From assembly GCF_014268935.2 (NCBI RefSeq), contig NZ_JABWRJ020000002.1, positions 434,001 through 498,000 of the forward strand: a DNA stretch of 64,000 nt, read 5' to 3'. Positions 35,341-47,034 of this stretch are shown one piece after another. The DNA is from Pseudomonas peradeniyensis (GTDB lineage: Bacteria > Pseudomonadota > Gammaproteobacteria > Pseudomonadales > Pseudomonadaceae). A program made the position numbers and the translations under genes. Numbering within the stretch: the stretch's first letter is position 1; each line of letters begins with the position of its first letter. The notes beneath the pieces were generated by a model. It was not told the DNA's origin. It did no database searches and worked only from the letters and a program-made list of their open reading frames with translations.

Positions 35341-35346
35341 GGCGGA

Positions 35347-38157
<2,811 letters not shown>

Positions 38158-38228
38158 GCAGTCTCCTCGCGGGGCCGCGGCGTCTTGTGCGCGGCGTGCC
38201 CCGGGCTATCAGGCGTTGGCGGGCGCTC

Positions 38229-39374
38229 TCAGGCGCCCAGTTCGCGGACCAGCGAGTCGCGGGTGATCTCGTTGATGGACTTGGCGCCGGTCAACACCAT
38301 GGCCACGCGCATCTCTTTCTCGAACAGCTCCAGCAGGTTCTTCACGCCTGCTTCGCCATGGGTGGCCAGGGCATAGAGGAAGGCGCGGCCAATCAGCACG
38401 GTGTCGGCGCCCAGGGCGACCATGCGCACTACGTCGAGGCCGCTGCGGATACCGGAGTCGGCGAGGATCTTGATATCGCCCTTGACCGCGTCGGCGATCG
38501 CCGGCAGGGCGCGGGCGCTGGACAGCACGCCGTCGAGCTGGCGGCCGCCGTGGTTGGAGACGACGATGCCGTCGGCGCCGAACTTGACCGCGTCGCGGGC
38601 ATCCTCGGCGTCGAGGATGCCCTTGATGATCATCGGGCCGTCCCAGAATTCACGGATCCACTCAAGGTCTTTCCAGGAGATGGACGGGTCGAAGTTGTTG
38701 CCCAGCCAGCCGATGTAGTCGGCCAGACCCGTGGGGTTGCCACGGTATTTGGAGATGTTGCCAAGATCGTGCGGGCGGCCGAGCAGGCCGACATCCAGCG
38801 CCCACTGCGGGTGGGTCATGGCCTGCCACACGCGGCGCAGCGGTGCGTTCGGGCCACTCATGCCGGAGTGGGCATCGCGGTAGCGGGCGCCGGGTACCGG
38901 CATGTCGACGGTGAACACCAGGGTCTTCACTCCGGCCGCTTTCGCGCGCTCCAGGGCGTTGCGCATGAAGCCGCGGTCTTTCAGGACATACAGCTGGAAC
39001 CACATCGGCCGGTCGATGGCCGGGGCCACCTCTTCGATCGGGCACACCGATACGGTGGACATGGTGAACGGGATGCCATGGGCCGCCGCCGCGCGCGCCG
39101 CCTGCACTTCGCCGCGGCGGGCGTACATGCCGGTGAGGCCGACCGGGGCCAAGGCCACGGGCATGCTCAGGGTTTCGTCGAACAGCCGGGTCTCAAGGCT
39201 CAGGTCCGACATGTTCTTCAGCACGCGCTGACGCAGGGCGATACTGGCCAGGTCCGAGACGTTGTGGCGCAGGGTGTGCTCGGCGTAGGCACCGCCGTCG
39301 GCGTAGTGGAAGAGGAAGGGGGGCAGCTTGCGTTGGGCCGCGGCGCGATAGTCGGTGGAGGCGGAAATGATCAT
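38229..39374 (-). CDS. lldD: L-lactate dehydrogenase (quinone) LldD
   Basis: A 381-residue FMN-dependent alpha-hydroxyacid oxidase. Visible: [20 protein letters not shown] at the start, [19 protein letters not shown] near 70, and [17 protein letters not shown] near 270 with the catalytic His and Arg. It oxidises L-lactate to pyruvate at the membrane and feeds the quinone pool. 63 nt after lldP. Confidence 0.96.
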   Translation of the reverse strand: MIISASTDYRAAAQRKLPPFLFHYADGGAYAEHTLRHNVSDLASIALRQRVLKNMSDLSLETRLFDETLSMPVALAPVGLTGMYARRGEVQAARAAAAHGIPFTMSTVSVCPIEEVAPAIDRPMWFQLYVLKDRGFMRNALERAKAAGVKTLVFTVDMPVPGARYRDAHSGMSGPNAPLRRVWQAMTHPQWALDVGLLGRPHDLGNISKYRGNPTGLADYIGWLGNNFDPSISWKDLEWIREFWDGPMIIKGILDAEDARDAVKFGADGIVVSNHGGRQLDGVLSSARALPAIADAVKGDIKILADSGIRSGLDVVRMVALGADTVLIGRAFLYALATHGEAGVKNLLELFEKEMRVAMVLTGAKSINEITRDSLVRELGA

Positions 39375-39437
39375 GGATTCTCGCAGCGTGGGTTGAAGGT
39401 GATGCCGGGCGCTCGCTGGCGCCCGGGCCCTTTCACT

Positions 39438-41108
39438 TTAGTGATGAACCAGCATGCCGGTCAGCCAATAGGCCTGGATCAGGGTGATCAGGCCGACGAT
39501 GGTGGCGAAGAACAGGCTGTGCTTGACGGTGAAGCGGAACAGGTCGGATTCCTTGCCGACCAGGCCGGTGGCGGCGCAGGCCACGGCGATCGACTGTGGC
39601 GAGATCATCTTGCCGGTCACGCCGCCGCTGGTGTTGGCCGCCACCAGCAGGGTGTCGTTGACCCCGATCTGGTGCGCGGTGGTGGCCTGCAGCGAGCTGA
39701 ACAGGGCGTTGGACGAGGTGTCGGAACCGGTCAGGAACACGCCCAGCCAGCCCAGGAACGGCGAGAAGAACGGGAACGCGGCGCCCGTACCGGCCAGCAC
39801 CAAAGCCATGGTCGAGGACATGCCCGAGTAGTTGGTGACGAAGGCGAAGGCCAGCACCATGCCAATCGACAGGATCGGCCAGCGCAGTTCCCAGAAGGTC
39901 TCTTTAAAAGTGGTCAGACCAGTTTTTACGTTGATCTTCAACACCCACATCGAGATCAGCGCCGAGAGGAAGATGGCCGTGCCGGTGGCGGAGATCGGGT
40001 CGAGCTTGAACACCGCCGGCATGGCGGTCGGCGCGGTGACGATCGGCGCGGTCTTGATCACCAGTTGGTCGAGGTGCGGGATGGCGAAGTTGAACACGAA
40101 GTTGTACATCGCGCCGCCCGGGGCGAAGGCTGCCTTGAACGGCTTCAGGGTCCAGATCGTGACCAGCACGGTCAGGATCAGGAACGGCGACCAGGCCTTG
40201 AAGATCTCGCCGAAGCTGTACGGCGAAGGCTGGCTGCCACCCGATTGCACGACGGCGGCGCCGACGCTGCCCTTGGCTTCGGCGAACGAGCGCTTGGGCT
40301 GCCAGACCTTGAGGAACAGGGTCAGGGCGATCAGGCTGGCCAGGGCCGAGGTGATGTCCGGCAGCTCCGGGCCGATGAAGTTAGAGGTGAAGTACTGGGT
40401 GACGGCGAAGCTCAGGCCGGCCACCAGGGCGGCAGGCCAGGTCTCCTTCATGCCGCGCACGCCGTCCATCATGAACACCAGCCAGAACGGCACGAACAGC
40501 GACAGCAGCGGCAGCTGGCGGCCGGTCATGGCGCCGATGTGGAAGGCGTCGATGCCGGTCACTTGCCCGGCGACGATGATCGGGATGCCCAGGGCGCCGA
40601 AGGCCACCGGCGCGGTGTTGGCGATCAGGCACAGGCCGGCGGCGTACAGCGGATTGAAGCCCAGGCCCACCAGCAGCGCGGCGGTGATGGCCACCGGCGC
40701 GCCGAAGCCGGCCGCGCCTTCGAGGAAGGCACCGAAGCAGAAGCCGATCAGCAGCACCTGCAGGCGCTGGTCGTCGGTGATCGACAGCACCGAGCTGCGG
40801 ATCACCTCGAACTGGCCGCTCTTGACCGTGAGTTTGTAGAGGAACACCGCGGCGACGATGATCCAGGCAATCGGCCACAGGCCGTAGAGGAAACCGTAAC
40901 CCGCGGCGGCCAGGGCCATGTCGACCGGCATCTCGAAGGCGAAGATCGCCACCAGGATCGACAACGCGAGGGTGATGCTGCCGGCGACGTGGCCCTTGAG
41001 GCGGAACACGGCGAGGGCGAGGAAGAAGAACACGATGGGGATGACCGCCGCCAGCGCGGACAGGCCGAGGCTACCAAGCGGGGTATAGAGTTGTTGCCAG
41101 GTTTGCAT
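39438..41108 (-). CDS. lldP: L-lactate permease LldP
   Basis: A 556-residue permease of the LctP family with about 12-14 hydrophobic segments. Strings: [38 protein letters not shown] near 155-172, and [20 protein letters not shown] near 455-474 are family hallmarks. It imports L- and D-lactate with protons. First gene of the operon, with the LldR operator 47 nt upstream. Confidence 0.97.
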   Translation of the reverse strand: MQTWQQLYTPLGSLGLSALAAVIPIVFFFLALAVFRLKGHVAGSITLALSILVAIFAFEMPVDMALAAAGYGFLYGLWPIAWIIVAAVFLYKLTVKSGQFEVIRSSVLSITDDQRLQVLLIGFCFGAFLEGAAGFGAPVAITAALLVGLGFNPLYAAGLCLIANTAPVAFGALGIPIIVAGQVTGIDAFHIGAMTGRQLPLLSLFVPFWLVFMMDGVRGMKETWPAALVAGLSFAVTQYFTSNFIGPELPDITSALASLIALTLFLKVWQPKRSFAEAKGSVGAAVVQSGGSQPSPYSFGEIFKAWSPFLILTVLVTIWTLKPFKAAFAPGGAMYNFVFNFAIPHLDQLVIKTAPIVTAPTAMPAVFKLDPISATGTAIFLSALISMWVLKINVKTGLTTFKETFWELRWPILSIGMVLAFAFVTNYSGMSSTMALVLAGTGAAFPFFSPFLGWLGVFLTGSDTSSNALFSSLQATTAHQIGVNDTLLVAANTSGGVTGKMISPQSIAVACAATGLVGKESDLFRFTVKHSLFFATIVGLITLIQAYWLTGMLVHH

Positions 41109-41154
41109 ATGGGGTGGCCCCTAATTGTTGTTGGTCAAGGCACTGGCATTGGAT

Positions 41155-41171
41155 AATTGGTAAGACCAATT
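41155..41171. promoter_or_regulatory. LldR operator in the lldP-lldR intergenic region
   Basis: AATTGGTAAGACCAATT is a perfect 7-bp palindrome with a 3-nt centre, matching the operator type of the FadR-group GntR regulators LldR and PdhR (AATTGGTnnnACCAATT). It overlaps the likely lldP promoter on the minus strand. The rest of the 260-nt gap between lldP and lldR holds no other feature I recognise. Confidence 0.85.
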
Positions 41172-41368
41172 TACAATGGCTGGGCGCTAGGTTAAGAGCG
41201 CCGCGCAGGGTGTGTCAATTTGTCCTGTGGAAAACTTTGGTCGGATGCCGATGAGCGGGCATCTGAGCGGCAGGGAAAATCGCCGCCTGATGGGTGTCGG
41301 CGCAGGCTGGATAGGCGCAGAATAGGCGCCCCCGGATTCGCATCCCCGGGGTTCGTGGAGAGCAAGCA

Positions 41369-42136
41369 ATGGTTTTTGATCAGGTCCGCCAGCGGCGCCT
41401 GTCCGACGACATCGTCGACCGGTTGGAAGGGATGATTCTCGAGGGTACATTGACTTCGGGGCAGCGCCTGCCCGCCGAACGTGTCCTGGCCGAGCAGTTC
41501 GGCGTGTCCCGTCCGTCGCTGCGCGAGGCGATCCAGAAGCTCGTGGCCAAGGGGCTGCTGGTCAGCCGCCAGGGTGGCGGCAACTATGTGGCCGAAGCCT
41601 TGGGCTCAACGTTCAGCGACCCGCTGTTGCAGTTGCTGGAGCGTAATCCGGAGGCCCAGCGCGATTTGCTGGAGTTCCGTCATACATTGGAGGCGTCGTG
41701 CGCGTACTACGCGGCCCAGCGCGCTACCGAGCCTGATCGCGAGCGGCTGAAGACGGCATTCGACGCGCTGCAGGACTGCTACAACCGTGTCGGCGAGGTG
41801 GATCGGGTGCAGGAGGGCGCGGCCGATGCGCGATTCCACCTGGCCATTGCCGAAGCCAGCCACAACGCCGTGCTGCTGCATACCATCCGCGGCTTGTTCG
41901 ACCTGCTCAAGCGCAACGTGGTGACCAACATCGGCGGCATGTACCAGCAGCGCACGGAGACCCGCGACATGCTGATCAGCCAGCATCGCGAGTTGTACCT
42001 GGCGATTGTCGAGGGGCGGGCGGACGATGCGCGGGAGGTTTCTAGCCGGCACATCCTGTATGTGCAGGAAGTGCTGCAGGAGGCGCAGCAGGAGGCCCAG
42101 CGAGTGGCGCGGGCGGAGCGGCGCAGCGGGCGCTGA
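41369..42136 (+). CDS. lldR: GntR-family lactate regulator LldR
   Basis: A 255-residue FadR-subfamily regulator. N-terminal winged HTH: SDDIVDRLEGMILEGTLTSG...QRLPAERVLAEQFGVSRPSLREA (about 12-56). The C-terminal FCD domain has metal-ligand candidates in ARFHLAIAEASHN and ...SRHILYV. It should repress lldP-lldD-dld until lactate binds. Divergent from lldP with the operator between. Confidence 0.93.
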   Translation: MVFDQVRQRRLSDDIVDRLEGMILEGTLTSGQRLPAERVLAEQFGVSRPSLREAIQKLVAKGLLVSRQGGGNYVAEALGSTFSDPLLQLLERNPEAQRDLLEFRHTLEASCAYYAAQRATEPDRERLKTAFDALQDCYNRVGEVDRVQEGAADARFHLAIAEASHNAVLLHTIRGLFDLLKRNVVTNIGGMYQQRTETRDMLISQHRELYLAIVEGRADDAREVSSRHILYVQEVLQEAQQEAQRVARAERRSGR

Positions 42137-42157
42137 GAGGCGGCGTACGCGGTTCTT

Positions 42158-42243
42158 GTGGGAGCGGCCTCGGGATCTTTGTACCACTCAAGATCGTCGG
42201 GGGCTGCTTCGCAGCCCTATCGCGACACGAGGCCGCTCCTACA
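42158..42243. repeat. REP-like inverted pair, second type
   Basis: Core arms GGAGCGGCCTCG (42161-42172) and CGAGGCCGCTCC (42228-42239). The longer 5' and 3' parts have diverged. The spacer contains GGGCTGCTTCGCAGCCC (42201-42217), a small hairpin like the one in the REP pair at 25161-25274. It lies between convergent lldR and smpB. Confidence 0.82.
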
Positions 42244-42263
42244 GTGACCGAGCAGGGCAGGAG

Positions 42264-42746
42264 TTACTCTTCCTTGCCCTTGTTGCGCATCGTGCGCTGC
42301 AGCTCGCGGTTGGAGTCGCGCTCGCGCACGGTGTCGCGCTTGTCGAACTCCTTCTTGCCCTTGCCGAGCGCGATCTCGCACTTGATCAGGTGCTTGCTCC
42401 AGTACAGCGACATCGCCACGCAGGTGTAGCCCTTCTGCGCCACGGCCGCTTCCAGGCGCTCCAGCTCACGCTTGTTCAGCAGCAGCTTGCGGGTGCGGAT
42501 CGGGTCGGCGATGACGTGGGTGCTGGCGGTGTTCAGCGGGGTGATGTGGCTGCCGAACAGCCAGGCTTCGCCATCCTTGAGCAGCACGTAGCTGTCGGTC
42601 AGGTGTGCCTTGCCGGCCCGCAGGCTCTTTACTTCCCAACCGGACAGGACCAGCCCGGCCTCGAACTTGTGTTCGATGAAGTAATCGTGTCGCGCCTTCT
42701 TGTTCTGCGCGATGGTCCCGGTCGGATGTTTCTTTTGCTTAGCCAT
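42264..42746 (-). CDS. smpB: SsrA-binding protein SmpB
   Basis: A 160-residue tmRNA partner. Strings: [20 protein letters not shown] near 12, [19 protein letters not shown] near 36, and a basic C-terminal tail ([20 protein letters not shown]) that enters the mRNA channel. It is needed for rescue of stalled ribosomes. The tmRNA gene is not in the window. Confidence 0.97.
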   Translation of the reverse strand: MAKQKKHPTGTIAQNKKARHDYFIEHKFEAGLVLSGWEVKSLRAGKAHLTDSYVLLKDGEAWLFGSHITPLNTASTHVIADPIRTRKLLLNKRELERLEAAVAQKGYTCVAMSLYWSKHLIKCEIALGKGKKEFDKRDTVRERDSNRELQRTMRNKGKEE

Positions 42747-42904
42747 AGGGGCGGCATTATAGGGAGAGTCCGCGTCCTCGGCTATGGGGTTTAGGTGAGC
42801 TTGAGCCAGTTGTGTGAATCCCGGACAATACAGGCCTTGTTCTGCCGTGCAGAACCGTATTCGAGGCGCTGCGACGCGCCGCCCAGATTGGAAGTGACGC
42901 CTGG

Positions 42905-43339
42905 ATGACTACCCATATTCAACGCTCCGCCCTGCTGCCGTTCCCTGCCCAGGCGCTCTACGACCTGGTCAACGATGTGGCCAGCTACCCGGAGTTCCTG
43001 CCCTGGTGCTCGGCTTCCACCGTGCTCGAGGCCAGCGACACGCACATGCGCGCCAAGCTGGAAGTGGCCAAGGGCGGCATGAGCCAGCAGTTCACCACGC
43101 GCAATGTGCTGGTGCCGGGGCAGTCGATCGAAATGAACCTGGAAGATGGGCCGTTCACCCAGCTGCATGGCCTGTGGGTGTTCAAGCCGCTGGGCGAGAA
43201 GGCCTGCAAGATCAGCCTCGACCTGTCGTTCGACTACGCCGGCGCCCTGGTGCGGGCGACCCTGGGGCCGCTGTTCAACCAGGCGGCCAATACCATGGTC
43301 GATGCGTTTTGCCAGCGTGCCAAGCAGATCAATGGCTGA
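42905..43339 (+). CDS. ratA: RatA/COQ10-type START-domain protein
   Basis: A 144-residue protein of the polyketide cyclase/START group. It starts [21 protein letters not shown] with [20 protein letters not shown], the COQ10/RatA hallmark. Members bind ubiquinone or inhibit 70S assembly (RatA of E. coli). It is divergent from smpB. The gene usually overlaps rnfH at its 3' end; here only ATG-GCT-GAA-TAG is found at the expected position (43333). Confidence 0.92.
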   Translation: MTTHIQRSALLPFPAQALYDLVNDVASYPEFLPWCSASTVLEASDTHMRAKLEVAKGGMSQQFTTRNVLVPGQSIEMNLEDGPFTQLHGLWVFKPLGEKACKISLDLSFDYAGALVRATLGPLFNQAANTMVDAFCQRAKQING

Positions 43340-43382
43340 ATAGTGCCAGTGGCCTGATCCAAGGGCTTTTCGGCAACGCAAT

Positions 43383-43411
43383 AAAAAGCCCGGACTGGAT
43401 CCGGGCTTTTT
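43383..43411. terminator. Bidirectional terminator between ratA and bamE
   Basis: AAAAAGCCCGGA (43383-43394) and TCCGGGCTTTTT (43400-43411) form a perfect 12-bp stem with a 5-nt loop and A/T tracts on both sides, so it can stop transcripts from both convergent genes. Confidence 0.95.
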
Positions 43412-43424
43412 AGTGTCGGCGCAA

Positions 43425-43943
43425 TTACTGCGGCGAGGTTTCCAGCGGGGCCGGCGTCGGGACCGGAGTAGTCTCGATGTTGTCGATTTCTTTCTGCAGG
43501 GTGTCTTCCAGCGAGCCTGGCTTGGCCGGCTTCTCGGGCTGGCTTGGCTGCTTGTCCGGGCTGACCGTGGTGTCGCCGCTGCCGCCGAGGATTTCCTGGT
43601 CGCGGCTGACGCCCGGCATGAAGTCGCCGGAGAGGCTGACCAGTTGGTCGTTCTCGTTGAAGAAGATGCTCATGCGCTCCTGCTGGCGCTGGCCGCCGCC
43701 GGGCTGCAGGCTGTACAGGTAGTCCCAGCGATTGGTGTGGAAGGTGTCCTGCAGCAGGGGGTTGCCCATGATAAACCTTACTTGCCGGCGGGTCATTCCC
43801 GGGCGCAATTGGTCTATCATGTCTTGCGTGACGACATTGCCCTGCTGGATGTCGATTTTGTAAACCCCGGGAAACGAGCAACCGGCGAGTGCGAGCAGTC
43901 CCACTAGGGTGAGGCTGGTTAGCAAGAGCTTGGTGTTTTGCAT
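43425..43943 (-). CDS. bamE: Outer-membrane assembly lipoprotein BamE (OmlA)
   Basis: A 172-residue lipoprotein. Signal peptide with lipobox LLALAGC (Cys at 22). SmpA/OmlA domain: [20 protein letters not shown], then [18 protein letters not shown] and [19 protein letters not shown]. The C-terminal about 55 residues are Pro/Asp/Glu-rich and longer than in E. coli. Part of the BAM complex. Divergent from fur with 97 nt between, as in other pseudomonads. Confidence 0.96.
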   Translation of the reverse strand: MQNTKLLLTSLTLVGLLALAGCSFPGVYKIDIQQGNVVTQDMIDQLRPGMTRRQVRFIMGNPLLQDTFHTNRWDYLYSLQPGGGQRQQERMSIFFNENDQLVSLSGDFMPGVSRDQEILGGSGDTTVSPDKQPSQPEKPAKPGSLEDTLQKEIDNIETTPVPTPAPLETSPQ

Positions 43944-44040
43944 CGGTGGGCGACTTCCACTATCTTGGCTGGACAACGTAAACCCCGATCATACCCGTAT
44001 TAAGAGAAGCTGCGAAGCAGCATCGGCGAGAAAGCTGACC

Positions 44041-44445
44041 ATGGTTGAAAATAGCGAATTGCGCAAAGCGGGCCTCAAGGTAACCCTGCCTCGAGTCAAG
44101 ATTCTTCAGATGCTCGACTCCGCCGAGCAGCGTCACATGAGTGCCGAGGATGTCTACAAGGCGCTGATGGAAGCTGGCGAGGATGTCGGTCTGGCGACCG
44201 TGTACCGCGTACTGACCCAATTCGAAGCGGCGGGCCTGGTGGAGCGCCACAACTTTGATGGCGGCCACGCGGTGTTCGAGCTGGCGGATGGCAAGCACCA
44301 CGATCACATGGTCAACGTGGACAGCGGTGAAGTCATTGAATTCTTCGATGCCGAAATCGAGAAGCGCCAGAAAGAGATCGTTGCCGAGCATGGTTTCGAG
44401 CTGGTGGACCACAATCTGGTTCTGTATGTGCGTAAAAAGAAGTAA
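44041..44445 (+). CDS. fur: Ferric uptake regulator Fur
   Basis: A 134-residue regulator. HTH region about 18-80 (MSAEDVYKALMEAGEDVGLATVYRVLTQFEAAGLV). Metal ligands are in the HNFDGGHAVFEL and GKHHDHMVNVDSGEVIEF stretches. The protein contains no cysteine at all; the CxxC pairs of E. coli Fur are absent, as known for Pseudomonas Fur. It represses iron uptake with Fe2+. Transcribed opposite to bamE. Confidence 0.98.
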   Translation: MVENSELRKAGLKVTLPRVKILQMLDSAEQRHMSAEDVYKALMEAGEDVGLATVYRVLTQFEAAGLVERHNFDGGHAVFELADGKHHDHMVNVDSGEVIEFFDAEIEKRQKEIVAEHGFELVDHNLVLYVRKKK

Positions 44446-44467
44446 CGATTTAGATCGTTATTGATGA

Positions 44468-44493
44468 CAAAGGCGACCTTCGGGTCGCCTTTG
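44468..44493. terminator. Bidirectional terminator between fur and recN
   Basis: CAAAGGCGACC (44468-44478), a TTCG tetraloop, and GGTCGCCTTTG (44483-44493) form an 11-bp stem. It lies between the convergent fur and recN stop codons. Confidence 0.95.
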
Positions 44494-44522
44494 TGCTTTG
44501 TGGTGTCTCAAGTCTTGCGCGC

Positions 44523-46196
44523 TCAGGCCTTGCTGCTCACCACCATCTTGCGCGCATGGGCCAGCGATTCCTTGGTCAGGTCGATCCCGCCCAGCATCCG
44601 CGCCACTTCCTCGACCCGCTCGCGCTTGCCCAGGCTGGCCACTGCGGTATGCGTGGTGTCGCTGTTGCGCACCTTGTGCACGAACAGGTGGTGATGGCCC
44701 TGCGCTGCCACCTGGGGCAGGTGGGTCACGGTCAGGACCTGGCCGCGCTCGCCGAGGCGGCGAAGCAACTGGCCGACGATCTCTGCCGTCGGGCCGCCGA
44801 TCCCCACGTCCACTTCGTCGAACACCAGGGTCGGAATGCGCGAGGTCTGCGCGGTGATCACCTGAATCGCCAGGCTGATACGCGACAGCTCGCCGCCCGA
44901 GGCGACCTTGGCCAGGCCCTTGAGTGGCTGGCCGGGGTTGGCGCTGACCAGCAGTTCGATCTGCTCCAGGCCATGGGGCGACAGGTCGCCGTTGTCGAAG
45001 GGCGTGAGCTCGATGCAGAAGCGCCCGCCGGGCATGCCCAGGCGCTGGATCTCCTGCTCGACAGCGGTGGCCAGCTGTTTGGCGGCCTGCTGGCGCAGCG
45101 CGCTCAGCTCGCCTGCCTTCTCTTTATAGTGCTGGGCGTAGGCGGCCAGCTCCTCGCCCAGGCGCTCGATCGACTCGTCGCTTGCATTCAACCCTTCCAG
45201 CTCTTCCATCAGGCGCTGCTGCAGGTGCGGCAATTCGGTGGGGTGCACGCGGTGCTTGCGGGCGAGGGTATAGATAGTATCCAGGCGCTCTTCGAGGGCC
45301 TGCAGGCGCATCGGGTCGGCGTCGAAGTTGTCGAGGAAGCGGTTGAGCTCGCCGACGGCCTCCTCGACCTGGATCTGCGCGCTGGCGATCAGGTTGACCG
45401 CCTCGCCCAGCGCCTTGGGGCCGTTGCCGACAGCGGTGAGCCGGTTAAGGCTGACGGTCAGGGCGCTCAGTACATTGCCCGAGTCGCTTTCGCTGCACTG
45501 GTCGATGACCTGGCGGCAAATGCCGAATAGCGCCTCGGCGTTGGTCAGGTTCTTGTGCTCCTGCTCCAGCTGTTCCAGCTCGTTCTCGCCAAGACCGAGG
45601 TTGTCCAGCTCTTCCAGCTGATAGCTGAGCAGCTGTTGGCGCGCCCGTTGCTCATCGCCGGAATTGCTCAGGCGCTCCAGTTCCTGGCGCGTCTGGTTCC
45701 AGCGCTTGGCGGCCAGCTGGACCTGGCGGGCCAGGTCGCTGGCGCCGGCGTACTCGTCCACCAGGCGGCGGTGGGTGTCGGTCTTCAGCAGTGACTGGTG
45801 CTCATGCTGGCTGTGGATGTCGATCAGCAGCTCACCCAGGGCCTTGAGGTCGCCCAGCGGGCAGGGGGTGCCGTTGATGTAGCCACGGCTGCGGCCCTCG
45901 GCGGTGATCACCCGGCGCAGGATGCACGGGCCGTCGCTTTCCAGGTCGCGATCGGCTAGCCAGGCGTGTGCCTCGGGGATGTCGACCAGGTCGAAGGTGG
46001 CGAGGATGTCGGCCTTGTCGGTGCCCGGGCGCACCACGCCGCTGTCGGCGCGATCGCCCAGGGCCAGGCCGAGGGCGTCGAGCATGATCGACTTGCCGGC
46101 CCCGGTCTCGCCGGTGATGACGGACATGCCACGGGCGATCTCGAGGTCGAGGTGTTCGACGATGGCGTAGTTGTGAATGGACAGGTGCACCAGCAT
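44523..46196 (-). CDS. recN: DNA repair ATPase RecN
   Basis: A 557-residue SMC-like protein. MLVHLSIHNYAIVEHLDLEI at the start, Walker A GETGAGKS near 30, long coiled coils about 150-370, then the C-terminal LSRISLAIQVI signature and Walker B TLVFDEVDVGIGG near 470. It helps double-strand break repair. Start chosen at 46196, giving the standard N-terminus; the frame opens 61 codons earlier. A LexA box lies 25 nt upstream. Confidence 0.96.
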   Translation of the reverse strand: MLVHLSIHNYAIVEHLDLEIARGMSVITGETGAGKSIMLDALGLALGDRADSGVVRPGTDKADILATFDLVDIPEAHAWLADRDLESDGPCILRRVITAEGRSRGYINGTPCPLGDLKALGELLIDIHSQHEHQSLLKTDTHRRLVDEYAGASDLARQVQLAAKRWNQTRQELERLSNSGDEQRARQQLLSYQLEELDNLGLGENELEQLEQEHKNLTNAEALFGICRQVIDQCSESDSGNVLSALTVSLNRLTAVGNGPKALGEAVNLIASAQIQVEEAVGELNRFLDNFDADPMRLQALEERLDTIYTLARKHRVHPTELPHLQQRLMEELEGLNASDESIERLGEELAAYAQHYKEKAGELSALRQQAAKQLATAVEQEIQRLGMPGGRFCIELTPFDNGDLSPHGLEQIELLVSANPGQPLKGLAKVASGGELSRISLAIQVITAQTSRIPTLVFDEVDVGIGGPTAEIVGQLLRRLGERGQVLTVTHLPQVAAQGHHHLFVHKVRNSDTTHTAVASLGKRERVEEVARMLGGIDLTKESLAHARKMVVSSKA

Positions 46197-46220
46197 GGGG
46201 CGGCTCCCGAAGGGTCTTGT

Positions 46221-46236
46221 CTGGATATTTATACAG
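46221..46236. promoter_or_regulatory. LexA (SOS) box of recN
   Basis: CTGGATATTTATACAG fits the LexA pattern CTG-N10-CAG with an AT-rich centre (one change from CTGTATATATATACAG at T4 to G and others in the core). It lies 25-40 nt upstream of the recN start, over the expected promoter. recN is a classic SOS gene. Confidence 0.8.
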
Positions 46237-46292
46237 TGCTTTTCGCGAGTCTGCCAATAGCCGGTCGACGAATGTGGAAAAGCACCTTCCCC

Positions 46293-46320
46293 CTTGAACC
46301 TGGTTTTTCCGACCCCATAT
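46293..46320 (+). promoter_or_regulatory. Sigma-32 heat-shock promoter of grpE
   Basis: CTTGAA (46293-46298) and CCCCATAT (46313-46320) with 14 nt between match the RpoH consensus CTTGAAA-N13-14-CCCCATNT. It lies 59 nt upstream of the grpE start. Confidence 0.88.
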
Positions 46321-46378
46321 AGCCGGCAAGACATGGCGAGCCTGGCTCGCACGACAGAAATCGTGGAGGAGAAACCCA

Positions 46379-46933
46379 ATGGCTGACGAACAGCTGGATG
46401 AGAAGAACCTGAATTCCGAAGAAGCAGGCGCAGCGAATGCCGATGCCCGCGTCCTGGAGCTCGAGGAGCAGCTGGCCGCCGCCAAGGACCAGTCCCTGCG
46501 CGCCGCCGCCGACCTGCAGAACATCCGCCGCCGTGCCGAGCAGGATGTCGAGAAGGCGCACAAGTTCGCCCTGGAGAAGTTCGCTGGCGACCTGCTGCCG
46601 ATCATCGACAGCCTGGAGCGTGGCCTGGAACTGTCCAGCGCTGATGACGAGACCATCAAGCCGATGCGCGAAGGTATCGAGCTGACCCTGAAGATGTTCC
46701 AGGACACCCTCAAGCGCTATAGCCTTGAAGCCATCGACCCGGATGGCGAACCATTCAATGCCGAGCAGCATCAGGCCATGGCCATGCAGGAAAGTGCCGA
46801 CGTTGAGCCAAATAGCGTGCTCAAAGTATTCCAGAAGGGCTACCAGCTCAACGGCCGTCTGCTGCGCCCCGCCATGGTGGTGGTCAGCAAGGCGCCGAGC
46901 GCCCCGCAGCCTTCGATCAATGAAAAGGCTTGA
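46379..46933 (+). CDS. grpE: Nucleotide exchange factor GrpE
   Basis: A 184-residue protein. A long helical N-terminal part (about 20-85, [20 protein letters not shown] and [20 protein letters not shown]) forms the dimer coiled coil. The C-terminal beta domain has [15 protein letters not shown] and [23 protein letters not shown]. It exchanges ADP on DnaK. Ribosome site GGAGGAG at 46364-46370. Confidence 0.97.
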   Translation: MADEQLDEKNLNSEEAGAANADARVLELEEQLAAAKDQSLRAAADLQNIRRRAEQDVEKAHKFALEKFAGDLLPIIDSLERGLELSSADDETIKPMREGIELTLKMFQDTLKRYSLEAIDPDGEPFNAEQHQAMAMQESADVEPNSVLKVFQKGYQLNGRLLRPAMVVVSKAPSAPQPSINEKA

Positions 46934-46957
46934 AATCTTTCCGGGCACCCCCATCTA
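46929..46957 (+). promoter_or_regulatory. Sigma-32 heat-shock promoter of dnaK
   Basis: CTTGAAA (46929-46935) and CCCCATCTA (46949-46957), spaced 13 nt, match the RpoH consensus. The -35 element overlaps the grpE stop codon. Thus dnaK has its own heat-shock start besides read-through from grpE. About 77 nt remain as leader before dnaK. Confidence 0.9.
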
Positions 46958-47034
46958 GGTGTCAAGCCTTCAAGTATTAGTGCAGTTGGCCAAAGCAGTC
47001 GCTGCTACCAAATTCAAGTTTCGGGAGAATCAAC

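Noticed and set aside
38187..41156. Open frame of 989 codons on the plus strand opposite lldD and lldP
   Set aside because: It spans two real genes and their gap on the other strand; composition is typical of antisense of GC-rich genes.
43333..43425. Calling a rnfH pseudogene
   Set aside because: Beyond the first three codons no RnfH-like sequence can be read in any frame, so it is reported as a finding, not as a feature.
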